Origin: Desulfitobacterium_A nosdiversum
GTDB taxonomy: Bacteria > Bacillota > Desulfitobacteriia > Desulfitobacteriales > Desulfitobacteriaceae
DNA length: 64,000 nucleotides
Direction of reading: 5' to 3'
Assembly: GCF_049860565.1 (NCBI RefSeq)
Contig: NZ_CP172056.1
Coordinates: 3,844,001-3,908,000, forward strand
Position 1 is the stretch's first letter; every line of letters begins with the position of its first letter. This document shows positions 33,012 to 41,860 of this stretch, one piece after another. The position numbers were made by a program, and so were the translations under genes. The notes below the pieces were generated by a model that was not told where the DNA came from, ran no database searches, and saw nothing but the letters and a program-made list of their open reading frames with translations.

Positions 33012-35317
33012 CCTTTCACATCCTCCATAATCTCCATCCTATGGAAGTATGCATTGTGGATATCAAACCCATCCTCTTTAATGCTATATTCAACCCAGTA
33101 CGTTACACTTGCCGGCTTGAAATAGGCCAGGATATGGGAACTATTCTTGTTGACAAACTTACGGCCTGTGCTTTCGGCATTTTCGATAACCTTCTGCACA
33201 TCTTCCAACAGTATGCGGCGTTCTTCCAGGAGTTCTTTAACCTCATCTGATATATAAAGTTTGATGGCCATATAGCTCCTTTCCGGTGCGGGTTCTTCTC
33301 GCCAAACATTCTGTAATAAATGTCTCTTAAGCCTAGCCCTGTTTTCATGACGCTCAGAAAAGCCAGGTCCAGGTTCTGAGGCCTCTTCCATCGAAGAATT
33401 ATCAAACAGCAGATCCAATACATGCACGGTTGCTTTCCCTTGACCCGCAAATTGATCACGGCACATTGCACAGTAAACCACGTATTCTGAAGCACTTTCC
33501 TTCACCCTTGCCGCAGCCGTTTCGCGGCTTAAATTCCGGTTAGCAGACCACATCAGCCCGCCATAGCCGCAGCAGGTTGTCTCCTCTCTGTTGTACGGCA
33601 ATTCCTCGATTTTACACCCTAACTGCTGGAGTATCTCCCGGACATAACGATGAATTTCTGTTTCATGTCGGGTCGTACACGCATCATGGATCGCCAGTTT
33701 TAAGCCCAAATCTTTCTTTTCCGGCAATCCTGTTTTATAAATAATCTCCCATAGAGAAACGACCTTGGGATACTTCGGTTTAAACATTTCATAACAGGTG
33801 GAACAGGCTGTGATAATTATGGGCTCGCCCATATCCTCCCACTGTTTGCGCATCTGATCTTCAGCTGCAGCGACAAGATCTTGTCGGCCTGCCCATTCTG
33901 CCGGCGCACCACAGCAGCGCAGCATCAACCCAACACCATCTGAAAGACTATTTTGCAGATACCCATATACCTTTTGCACCTGTTCCGGTGAAGAGGCGCT
34001 CAATTGGCAACCTGGGAAAAATAAATACCGGCTGGAGTCCGCCCCTGGCTGATGCTTAGCAAGAGCAAAAAGATCGCTATTGCTGAATTCCATATCCTCT
34101 AAGGCAAAAGCATGTGCCGAAGGCGGCATTTTCCCTCGGGCAACCATTTTCTCCCGTGTTACCTTGATGACTTCACCCATATCCAAGTGATTAGGGCAAA
34201 CCACCGCACACTGTCCGCAAAGATTGCAGGAATTGATCATCTTATTGGCATGATGTATTCCCATGACAATCGATTCATTGTTATAAATTGCCCGAACATA
34301 CTTTTTAGGATAAGCACCGAAACTTTCGAGGAATTTACACGCCTTGACACATTCAAGACATTGGCAATCCAGGCATCTCCCGGCTTCAGCTAAAGCTTCC
34401 TCCTTGCTTAGTTCCTGGCTTAAGCTCTTTAGGACGGGAGGAACGCTTTTCACATTCTTCAGACTTACAAAGAGATCTGTATCAAACTCTCCCTCATTTT
34501 CCCTCGAGGCAGTAAGCGAAGCCTGTTGCAGATAGCGGTCAATAGACAGCGCCGCACGTTTTCCGTCAGCTGCAGATTTTACAAAAGATTCCCCGATCCG
34601 CATACTCCCTCCAGCAAAAACTCCGGGCTGAAAAGTAGTAAACGTTGTCGGATCAATAACACAGTTGCCATTGCCATTTTTAATATCCGCCGGAACTTTG
34701 CCTTTTATTCCACAGGCAACATAAACCGCTGCAAATTCTTCTTTAACTTGCAAAAGCGGTAAATCGCTTCCTACTTCAGTATTTAGCCGTACTTGCACTC
34801 CGTTTTTCGCCAGTACCGATAACTCATCTTCGATAACCCTGCTAGGCAGAATTTTTTCATCCAGCTCTAAAAGTCTGCCTCCCAATTTTGGCTTCCGTTC
34901 GAATAACACAACCGAGTAACCCTTTTTAGCAAGCTCCCAAGCTGCAGTTGCTCCGCTTAACCCCCCGCCGACTACGGCAATACGCTGTTGTTTAGGTGAG
35001 ATAGCCTTTGGGCGCAGCGGTGAGACAGGATAATGATTGACAGTGAATCTTTCCAGTTCACCAATTAAGATCGTCCCCCCGGCATCCTTACGGACACAGG
35101 AATTTTGGCAGGGATGATCACAAATACGACTGATTATACCGGGAAAAGGCTGTCTCTTTTCGAGGACTTTAGCAGCTCCTTTATAATCTTCTTTCTGTAT
35201 CATCCGCATCAATTCCCGAGCATCCACATGTAAAGGACAGGCTGCCGCACAAGCAGGCAGACTTTCCTGCGTACATTTTTGCTCTAATTCCCGAGATTCC
35301 AGCTGTTCCACTACCAT
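33008..35317 (-). CDS. FAD/Fe-S/CCG-domain oxidoreductase (pyridine nucleotide-disulfide, dicluster-binding)
   Basis: A 769-residue modular electron-transfer protein. It has a GltD-like N-terminal Fe-S segment (CDHPCQNSC near 68-76), an FAD/NAD Rossmann domain (VVGGGLSGATAAWEL near 115), a ferredoxin segment CNLCGQCAVVCP near 365, and two CCG domains as in HdrB/HdrD (FFPGCQ near 434, LRCCGAP, then CTTRHET and TTCCGYGG near 582). A C-terminal ~95-residue extension (YMAIKLYISDEVKELLEER onward) is peculiar to this locus type. It probably passes electrons from the molybdenum hydroxylase to NAD or a carrier (inference). About 100 bp downstream of mop. Confidence 0.86.
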   Translation of the reverse strand: MVVEQLESRELEQKCTQESLPACAAACPLHVDARELMRMIQKEDYKGAAKVLEKRQPFPGIISRICDHPCQNSCVRKDAGGTILIGELERFTVNHYPVSPLRPKAISPKQQRIAVVGGGLSGATAAWELAKKGYSVVLFERKPKLGGRLLELDEKILPSRVIEDELSVLAKNGVQVRLNTEVGSDLPLLQVKEEFAAVYVACGIKGKVPADIKNGNGNCVIDPTTFTTFQPGVFAGGSMRIGESFVKSAADGKRAALSIDRYLQQASLTASRENEGEFDTDLFVSLKNVKSVPPVLKSLSQELSKEEALAEAGRCLDCQCLECVKACKFLESFGAYPKKYVRAIYNNESIVMGIHHANKMINSCNLCGQCAVVCPNHLDMGEVIKVTREKMVARGKMPPSAHAFALEDMEFSNSDLFALAKHQPGADSSRYLFFPGCQLSASSPEQVQKVYGYLQNSLSDGVGLMLRCCGAPAEWAGRQDLVAAAEDQMRKQWEDMGEPIIITACSTCYEMFKPKYPKVVSLWEIIYKTGLPEKKDLGLKLAIHDACTTRHETEIHRYVREILQQLGCKIEELPYNREETTCCGYGGLMWSANRNLSRETAAARVKESASEYVVYCAMCRDQFAGQGKATVHVLDLLFDNSSMEEASEPGPGFSERHENRARLKRHLLQNVWREEPAPERSYMAIKLYISDEVKELLEERRILLEDVQKVIENAESTGRKFVNKNSSHILAYFKPASVTYWVEYSIKEDGFDIHNAYFHRMEIMEDVKG

Positions 35318-35366
35318 CCACCCGTTTCTAAAGTTTTTAAGTCAATAAACTATCTTATTGGACACG

Positions 35367-35398
35367 GAACCTAAAACGGATAAATCCGTTTTAGGTTC
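35367..35398. repeat. Perfect 15-bp hairpin between mop and the oxidoreductase gene
   Basis: GAACCTAAAACGGAT (35367-35381) and its exact reverse complement (35384-35398) flank a 2-base loop. No T-tract follows on either strand, so it is not a standard terminator. It may stabilise or process the mRNA, making mop more abundant than the downstream genes (inference). Confidence 0.8.
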
Positions 35399-35414
35399 TC
35401 GTACTCACTTATGA

Positions 35415-38138
35415 TTATTTGTTTTGCAATCCTGCCAGAATCTTTTCTGGGAGTGCAGGTAATTTGGTAATACGAGCGCCGCATGCATTGTAAATTGCAT
35501 TGATTATTGAAGCATGTGGACTGGTCAGCGGCAATTCTCCTGAACCGGAAGCGCCGAAAGGACCATGCGGCCGTGGGGTTTCAACATAAAGAATGTTGAA
35601 ATCGTCTGGAATATCCTTAGGATAAGGAATACCGCAGCTATACATATCAATGTGCTTATTGAGATCCTCAAAGTCCTCGGTCAAAGCTAAACCGATCCCT
35701 TGAGCAATACCGCCATAAATCTGACCGTCGACAACTAATCTATTGACGATACATCCAGGATCGGCAACGCAGGTCATCTTAACGACCTTTGCTTTTCCTG
35801 TTTTCATATCGACTTCGACTTCAGGCATAAAGATTGCATACATATAGCAGGAGAACGGATTGCCTTGTCCTGTTTCTACACTGCAATCGCTGGCAGGTGC
35901 TGTCCATTTGCCCAAATATTTCAGAGACAGACCTTCTGCAACCATTTCGTCATAGGTCCGATACGTTCCATCTGCTTTTTCCATTGCCTTTACTAACATT
36001 TGGCAGGCTACTCTGGTGGAGTTTCCGGTCATAACTTGGGAACGACTGCCGCCGGCAACACCGCTATTTGGTGTAATTGAGGTGTCATTCATGACTAACT
36101 TGATATTTTCCGGTTTAATTCCCAAAGGACGTAAAGCCTCATGAGCTGTTCCTAAAGTACCCATATCAGCACCTTGTCCATGATCTTCCCAAGAGTTATA
36201 GATTGTTACTACTCCATCGGCTGTAAGTTCTGCTGCTGATTCAGAGGTATCCGCCCCATCAAGTCCTGCACCGTAAACACCAATCGAGATACCCACACCA
36301 CGTTTTACTTCATCGGTAGACAATTCTTTAACTCTCTTTTTAGCTTCAAGGTAATGAGGACGAAGTTTATCCATCATTGCCTCGAGTGAATAAACATCAG
36401 GTTGGCAACCGGTTGGAGTTGTATCTCCAGGTCTGTAGATATTTTTATACCGTAAATCGAAAGGATCTATTCCTAATTTTTCGGCGAGTTCATCCATCAG
36501 AACTTCGGAAGCAAACTCACTTTGCGGTGAACCGTAACCCCGGAATGCAGAACCCCAGGCATGATTCGTACAAACTGTACGTCCATTTCCACGGATGTTA
36601 GGAATATAGTATCCAGCGCCAATGAACTGTGATCCACGCATGGTTAATAGGTCACCGAATTCGGAATAGGGGCCATGATCGACTGACCAATCGGATTCCA
36701 TAGCCAGCAATTTACCTTCTTTAGTTGCCCCAAATTTTACATTCATGAAGAAAGGAGAACGCTTGCCGGTATAGGTTGTTTGTTGATAGTAGTTAAACTC
36801 GAGATATACCGGTTTACCCGTTGCCACAGCGGCAACACCCAGTAAAGCTTCGATTGTCGGGCTAAATTTATAGCCAAAGGTACCGCCGGTCGGATTCTGA
36901 ACGAGAACCAGTTGATCCGGATCAACCCCAATACCGGGAGCAATCATCGCATGATGAAGGTGGATACCGATACTCTTGGAGTGAATAATAAGCTTACCTT
37001 CTTCATCAAAATAAGCAAAACCGACATCTGGTTCGATGGGCAAGTGGGGTTGCCGTCCAACGTAGAAATCGTCCTGAACTACAACATCCGCTTTTTCCAT
37101 AATGGGTTGAGTTTCTTCCCCTTTGCTGATCTTGGTTTCAAAGTAAACGTTAGGGGTTCCAGGATGAATCTCAATCGCATCGTCAGCCATAGCAGCCGGA
37201 ACGCTCATATACGCCGGTAAAACTTCGAGTTCAACTTTAACCTTTTCCGCAGCATCCCTTGCGTGATCAGGAGTATCTGCTGCAACAATGGCAATTGCAT
37301 CCCCGAACTGGAAGACTTTTTTATCATTCAGAATGGGGCGATCCCATCCGTCCCCTTTATTGGACGGAAAGGTAATAAGTCCGGTAATTGCATTTTTACC
37401 TTTAACATCCTTATACGTAATAACCTTGTAAACTCCAGGCATCTTTTCAGCCTCGGAAGTATCAATGGAAAGGATGTTGGCATGGGACACTTTAGCTTGT
37501 ACGAGTTTAAGATGAAGTGTTTCAGCGGGTAAGGACAGACCAAGGTCTGCTCCGAAATCCCAAGTACCTGTAACTTTGGCCAAAGCCGAAGGACGAATAT
37601 ATTTAGTACCAAATACTTGGCCATCTTCAGGAAGTTTATACCACAGATCTTCTTTAGTGATCTCGCCTCTCATCAAACGGGCAGCATCCATAACTGCATC
37701 AACAAGCGGCTTATAACCCGTACAGCGGCAAACATTGCGGTTCTTTTGGAACCAATCCCGTACTTCTTCACGAGTTACATTAACATTGGCGTCTAACAGG
37801 GCTTTAGCAGAAACGATAAATCCAGGTGTACAGAAACCGCATTGAGCAGCACCATGAACCATCCAGGCTAATTGAAGGGGATGCAGCGTATTTTGGGATC
37901 CGACTCCCTCAATCGTCGTAATCTCCGCATTATCGGGAACACGTTTCATCTTCGTTACACAGGAACGAATCACTCTTCCGTTCATAATGACTGAACAAGC
38001 GCCGCATTGAGCTTTGCCGCACCCGATTTTGGTTCCGGTTAAATGTAATTGTCCTCTCAACGCATTGGCTAGATCCAACTCTGGGTCAACAAATAATGTT
38101 TTCGTTACACCATTGACGACAATACTCTTCTTAATCAA
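35415..38138 (-). CDS. mop: Mop-type aldehyde oxidoreductase (xanthine oxidase family molybdenum hydroxylase)
   Basis: A single 907-residue chain, the same organisation and length as Desulfovibrio gigas Mop. An N-terminal plant-type [2Fe-2S] domain has CGKAQCGAC...C (about 40-60). A second helical [2Fe-2S] domain has CGFCTPG and CRCTGY. No FAD domain is present. The two Mo-cofactor domains include GGTFGYKFSP, GSAFRGYGSPQSEF and the late GASGSGELPLTSPHAS with the catalytic Glu near 870. It oxidises aldehydes or a related substrate. First gene after a sigma-54 promoter. XdhC, MobA-like and selenium genes in the window would serve its cofactor. Not a CO or xanthine dehydrogenase, since those are multi-subunit. 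Confidence 0.93.
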   Translation of the reverse strand: MIKKSIVVNGVTKTLFVDPELDLANALRGQLHLTGTKIGCGKAQCGACSVIMNGRVIRSCVTKMKRVPDNAEITTIEGVGSQNTLHPLQLAWMVHGAAQCGFCTPGFIVSAKALLDANVNVTREEVRDWFQKNRNVCRCTGYKPLVDAVMDAARLMRGEITKEDLWYKLPEDGQVFGTKYIRPSALAKVTGTWDFGADLGLSLPAETLHLKLVQAKVSHANILSIDTSEAEKMPGVYKVITYKDVKGKNAITGLITFPSNKGDGWDRPILNDKKVFQFGDAIAIVAADTPDHARDAAEKVKVELEVLPAYMSVPAAMADDAIEIHPGTPNVYFETKISKGEETQPIMEKADVVVQDDFYVGRQPHLPIEPDVGFAYFDEEGKLIIHSKSIGIHLHHAMIAPGIGVDPDQLVLVQNPTGGTFGYKFSPTIEALLGVAAVATGKPVYLEFNYYQQTTYTGKRSPFFMNVKFGATKEGKLLAMESDWSVDHGPYSEFGDLLTMRGSQFIGAGYYIPNIRGNGRTVCTNHAWGSAFRGYGSPQSEFASEVLMDELAEKLGIDPFDLRYKNIYRPGDTTPTGCQPDVYSLEAMMDKLRPHYLEAKKRVKELSTDEVKRGVGISIGVYGAGLDGADTSESAAELTADGVVTIYNSWEDHGQGADMGTLGTAHEALRPLGIKPENIKLVMNDTSITPNSGVAGGSRSQVMTGNSTRVACQMLVKAMEKADGTYRTYDEMVAEGLSLKYLGKWTAPASDCSVETGQGNPFSCYMYAIFMPEVEVDMKTGKAKVVKMTCVADPGCIVNRLVVDGQIYGGIAQGIGLALTEDFEDLNKHIDMYSCGIPYPKDIPDDFNILYVETPRPHGPFGASGSGELPLTSPHASIINAIYNACGARITKLPALPEKILAGLQNK

Positions 38139-38247
38139 ACTCTAGCTCTCCTCTCAAATTAGATATTTTGCAGAAGGAAAAATAGTATGGACCGTTAATT
38201 CATCCTCCCCTTCTTTGTTAGTGAAAATGCTTGCTCTATACTTATTA

Positions 38248-38263
38248 TGCAAATCTCATACCA
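38248..38263 (-). promoter_or_regulatory. Sigma-54 (-24/-12) promoter of the mop operon
   Basis: Minus strand TGGTATGAGATTTGCA: TGG and TTGC with exactly the spacing of the consensus TGGCAC-N5-TTGC. It lies about 110 bp before the mop ATG. The matching activator gene converges on the other end of the same operon. Confidence 0.75.
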
Positions 38264-38350
38264 TAGCCTAAATTCACTGATTTTTCACCTAAAAAACTAG
38301 ACATTATGAATCCTCTTTACTGTATAATGCGTATTAATATGAAACACTCC

Positions 38351-38365
38351 AGAGAAAATTTCTCT
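38351..38365. promoter_or_regulatory. Palindrome, possible activator binding site for the mop promoter
   Basis: AGAGAAAATTTCTCT is a perfect 7-bp inverted repeat around one A, about 90-100 bp upstream of the -24 element, the usual position for an enhancer-binding site. The rest of the 38139-38537 gap holds the sigma-54 promoter and the glpK leader. Confidence 0.4.
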
Positions 38366-38537
38366 TTCCCATACACTTTGTATTTTTTAATCTATGCCTC
38401 CGAGTCGAGTTTTAACGAAAGGATAGAACTTTACTGTATAAATAAAGAGCCTGTATAAATGCACGCTTCAAGGTTTTCAAAGACATGATGGCGAATTATT
38501 ATAAAAAGCGTTTAAAGGTTTAAGGGAGGAGATCAAC

Positions 38538-40040
38538 GTGAAGAAAAAATACATACTTGCGCTCGATCAGGGAACAACGAGCTGCCGCGCCATTCTCTTT
38601 GACCAAAAAAGCCAAATCATCGGTATCGCCCAAAAGGAATTTACCCAATATTATCCCTACCCGGGCTGGGTTGAGCATGATGCGGAAGAAATCTGGAGCA
38701 CACAATACGGCGTTATCGCGGAACTCCTTGCTCGTTTGCAAGTGAATTCTGAAGAAATCGCAGGAATCGGAATTACGAATCAGCGGGAAACAACGGTCAT
38801 TTGGGATAAAGAAACGGGTAAGCCTATACACCCTGCCATCGTTTGGCAATGCCGAAGATCCACAGAAATTTGTGATGACTTAAAATCCCGCGGACTTGAA
38901 CCATTATTTAAGGCCAAAACAGGTCTTGTTATTGATGCCTATTTTTCGGCAACAAAAATCAAGTGGATTCTTGACCATGTCCCAGGCACGAGAGAAAGAG
39001 CAGAACGCGGGGAGCTTCTCTTTGGAACAATGGATACCTGGCTTGTCTGGAAACTTACTCAGGGGAAAATTCATGTCACGGATTACTCGAATGCCTCTCG
39101 AACTCTGCTTTACAACATCCGTGATCTCCATTGGGATGAGGATCTTCTCCATGAACTTAATATTCCGTCTGCTATGCTTCCTGCTGTTAAACCCTCAAGT
39201 TATATTTACGGAACAACTTCGGCAGGTGTCTTTTTCGGTCATGAGATACCGATTGCCGGGATCGCTGGAGATCAACAAGCCGCTCTTTTCGGGCAAACCT
39301 GTTTTGAACCCGGTATGGCTAAAAACACGTATGGCACCGGATGCTTTATGCTGATGAATACAGGCGACCGTATGATTGAATCTCAAAGCGGCCTTTTAAC
39401 AACAATTGCATGGGGAATCAATGACAAAGTCTCCTATGCGCTTGAAGGAAGCATTTTCATTGCCGGGGCTGTTATCCAGTGGGTACGGGATGAGTTAAAA
39501 TTTATTGAAACCGCTTCTGATTCCGAATACTTTGCTTCCAAGGTCCCCGATAACGGAGGGGTTTATGTTGTCCCTGCTTTTACCGGACTCGGAGCTCCGC
39601 ACTGGGATATGCGAGCACGAGGCGCTATTTTCGGTCTCACCCGCGGCAGCGGAAAAAACCATATCATTCGCGCTGCTCTAGAATCCATCGCCTATCAGAC
39701 AAAGGATGTTCTCGCGGCCATGGAAGCAGATTCGGGGCTTCGTTTAAAACTCCTCAAAGTCGACGGCGGAGCCGTCGCTAATAATCTCTTAATGCAATTC
39801 CAAGCCGATATTCTAAACGTCAAGGTGGAAAGGCCTCTGTGCATTGAGACAACAGCCTTAGGTGCTGCCTATCTCGCAGGACTTGCGACAGGCTTCTGGT
39901 CCGGTACCGAAGAACTGATCAAGCGCTATCAAATTGACCGTCACTTTCATCCTCAGATGGAAGAGGAGAAAAGAGAGCGATTTTATCTAGGTTGGTTAAA
40001 AGCCGTTTCCCGAGTTAAAGACTGGGAAAGGGAAGATTGA
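38538..40040 (+). CDS. glpK: Glycerol kinase
   Basis: ATP-dependent phosphorylation of glycerol to glycerol-3-phosphate in the cytoplasm. The 500 residues match the family. FGGY-kinase motifs: N-terminal LALDQGTTSCRAILFD, GITNQRETTVIWDK near 75, IAGIAGDQQAALFGQ near 238, PAFTGLGAPHWD near 346 and KVDGGAVANNLLMQFQAD near 406. GTG start with GGGAGGAG 7 nt upstream. No glpF or glpD neighbour, so it stands alone here. Confidence 0.97.
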   Translation: MKKKYILALDQGTTSCRAILFDQKSQIIGIAQKEFTQYYPYPGWVEHDAEEIWSTQYGVIAELLARLQVNSEEIAGIGITNQRETTVIWDKETGKPIHPAIVWQCRRSTEICDDLKSRGLEPLFKAKTGLVIDAYFSATKIKWILDHVPGTRERAERGELLFGTMDTWLVWKLTQGKIHVTDYSNASRTLLYNIRDLHWDEDLLHELNIPSAMLPAVKPSSYIYGTTSAGVFFGHEIPIAGIAGDQQAALFGQTCFEPGMAKNTYGTGCFMLMNTGDRMIESQSGLLTTIAWGINDKVSYALEGSIFIAGAVIQWVRDELKFIETASDSEYFASKVPDNGGVYVVPAFTGLGAPHWDMRARGAIFGLTRGSGKNHIIRAALESIAYQTKDVLAAMEADSGLRLKLLKVDGGAVANNLLMQFQADILNVKVERPLCIETTALGAAYLAGLATGFWSGTEELIKRYQIDRHFHPQMEEEKRERFYLGWLKAVSRVKDWERED

Positions 40041-40090
40041 TAAAAGAGCCGATTAGAAATTATCTCATCTCCGTCATATAAAGAACGTCA

Positions 40091-40121
40091 GAGTGCTGCC
40101 ACAAGATGAATGGCAGCACTC
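40091..40121. repeat. 11-bp hairpin between glpK and the TfoX-N gene
   Basis: GAGTGCTGCCA (40091-40101) and TGGCAGCACTC (40111-40121) are perfect inverted repeats with a 9-nt loop in the convergent gap. Neither strand has a T-tract, so terminator function is uncertain. It could also be a diverged boundary element of the accessory island. Confidence 0.6.
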
Positions 40122-40144
40122 AGTCAACGAAATAGGATTCGATT

Positions 40145-40495
40145 CTACTCTTTGCCCTTCTTACTTTTGGGCATATTGTTTTTTGATGCTATGCAGGCTT
40201 TTCTTGCCCACTCTAGTAAAGCATGTCGATCCTCTAATATATCAATGGGCACTTCGTAATATGGCATGACCATTGGCTTATCTATAAATGGTTTGAACGG
40301 TCCCATACCCTCTTTTTCGTAATCTGATCTGTTTGAATCGTCCACCTTAAAATATAGTATGTCATCAGCAAGTAAACCGAAAATCAACCCGTCATAGTAA
40401 ATCCCAGCGCCGCCGAACATTTTTTTAATTGTCACGAAACCCAATGGTTCAAGTTGATCCAAAACATAATCTTTATAACTTTCACTAACAGCCAT
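40145..40495 (-). CDS. TfoX N-terminal domain protein
   Basis: A 116-residue protein with only the TfoX N-terminal domain: KKMFGGAGIYYDGLIFGLLADDILYFKVDD (about 24-53; key residues MFGGxG and YFK), then PMVMPYYEVP. Such proteins are common, short, and of unknown function; regulation of competence by this domain alone is not established. A Lys-rich tail ends it (SKKGKE). First of six co-oriented genes in the glpK-lplA island. Confidence 0.85.
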   Translation of the reverse strand: MAVSESYKDYVLDQLEPLGFVTIKKMFGGAGIYYDGLIFGLLADDILYFKVDDSNRSDYEKEGMGPFKPFIDKPMVMPYYEVPIDILEDRHALLEWARKACIASKNNMPKSKKGKE

Positions 40496-40599
40496 CCGTT
40501 ATCCTCCCAATTATGAACTCCTACTCAATAATGAAATCTTCGGATTTAAAATTACTATAGTACCTTCCACTCTGTGCATTAAACTTTAACTCTCCCCTT

Positions 40600-40661
40600 A
40601 ACCTATTCCGCTCCGCGCCATACCTCTTTCATATTGGCCAAGTGGCGCCAAATTCTGTGTT
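40600..40661 (-). repeat. attC-like site A, 3' of the adenylyltransferase gene
   Basis: In minus orientation it starts GTGTAACACAGAATT and ends GGTTAAG, with an inner stem TGGCGC/GCGCCA (40643-40648 and 40615-40620). The 5' end matches site C (GTATAACACAGGTTT). The stem is short, making this the second weakest of the five. Confidence 0.4.
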
Positions 40662-40717
40662 ACACGAAGTCAGGTGCCCCGAAAGCAAGACTCGGACAAA
40701 TCTAGGCTTTAATTGCC

Positions 40718-41596
40718 TCAGGGATACATTTCTGATGCCGTTTTTGGTAACTCTCTTACATGGTTTAAATGTGCGGTCACACGTCTATCGTCACTATATG
40801 GATATATAAAGCCAAATTGGTCTGAAACCTTTTCAGCCATCATCCTAAATAAATTGCCTGCCGTAAATAAAGCTTCCCATAGGTTTTCATAGTTACTATC
40901 ACAGTACGTTTTGAGGTACATATCCCAAACTTCAGCTTCAAGATACTTCTTAAAATGTTTCCCGCATTTCCCTACACTAATAGCAAAATCCGTCTTTATA
41001 CCTATATACCACGATATCATTTTAAAAAGCATATCCCTAAGAAACCTATCATACATGCACATGGCGTATGGTAGTTCATCACGCCATATTCCTTTGGCTA
41101 CATAAGTACATATCCACCAAAACTCATTACAACAGTCATTGTAAATTTTCTCGGTCGGCTGCTTAACGATAAAATCGGAATCACTCGCAGGGGGAAACGG
41201 TTCTATAATTCCGTCCTTATCTAGAAGAAGTAGACTTTGGCTCTCTCGCTTCATAAGGCTGGTTTTGTCAACTTGTACTAAGCTTAAATCGATGCGGTTA
41301 CCATCAGTAAATTGCATAAGGTAGGTAAAGCTTCCGTCATCTATGTCAGTGATGAGTCTATCAGACTTTGGCATCTGCATAATCATGATATCACCAAAGA
41401 TTCTTATCCAACTATGATTAGATACAAAGGAACTGATACTCGTTACAACGTAGATAATATCAAAATCTTGAAAAAAGTCCTTTTTGGCGTTCGGGTTTGC
41501 CCTTGAACCGTTCACAATAACAGCTCTTATGCGCTGATCATTTTTTGCGGTATCCATTATTAAATTCATCATTTGTTGTTCGCTACGCATTTTCAT
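40718..41596 (-). CDS. Aminoglycoside 6-adenylyltransferase (AadE/ANT(6)-like)
   Basis: Nucleotidyltransferase-fold enzyme of the streptomycin 6-adenylyltransferase family. About 292 residues: VIVNGSRANPNA near 27-38 followed by FFQDFDIIYVV, whose Asp residues bind metal; RIDLSLVQVD near 97; YPYSDDRRVTAHL near the C-terminus. The ATG at 41596 is preferred because AAAGG ends 9 nt before it; an upstream ATG at 41605 abuts the RBS. Whether it confers streptomycin resistance cannot be told from sequence. It is followed by attC-like site A and preceded by site B. Confidence 0.87.
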   Translation of the reverse strand: MKMRSEQQMMNLIMDTAKNDQRIRAVIVNGSRANPNAKKDFFQDFDIIYVVTSISSFVSNHSWIRIFGDIMIMQMPKSDRLITDIDDGSFTYLMQFTDGNRIDLSLVQVDKTSLMKRESQSLLLLDKDGIIEPFPPASDSDFIVKQPTEKIYNDCCNEFWWICTYVAKGIWRDELPYAMCMYDRFLRDMLFKMISWYIGIKTDFAISVGKCGKHFKKYLEAEVWDMYLKTYCDSNYENLWEALFTAGNLFRMMAEKVSDQFGFIYPYSDDRRVTAHLNHVRELPKTASEMYP

Positions 41597-41663
41597 GGTT
41601 GTCATCCTTTACAAAAAGCTTCTCAAAGTTGAGTCTAAATCTATCGCAGAATGTAAAATTTCG

Positions 41664-41747
41664 TGTAACGTCCTGGGCATTCACGAAGCGTCTCAACCAC
41701 ATTCATCTTAGCAAGCTTCGTGAATACCGTATTCGGATGTGCGGTTA
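41664..41747 (-). repeat. attC-like site B, 3' of the fabZ gene
   Basis: Perfect 11-bp stem ATTCACGAAGC (41679-41689) with GCTTCGTGAAT (41715-41725). The loop GCGTCTCAACCACATTCAT is nearly identical to the loops of sites C and D. The minus strand begins with TTAACCGC and ends with GGACGTTACACG. Confidence 0.6.
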
Positions 41748-41860
41748 AATTTAGCCCAAGTAAGTCAATCTAATAAGACACACTTTAACAGCTATGGTTT
41801 AGTTTTTTTCACTTATTTTCTAACTCCAAATGGGTTTAATTATATTAAATTCGGTAATGA

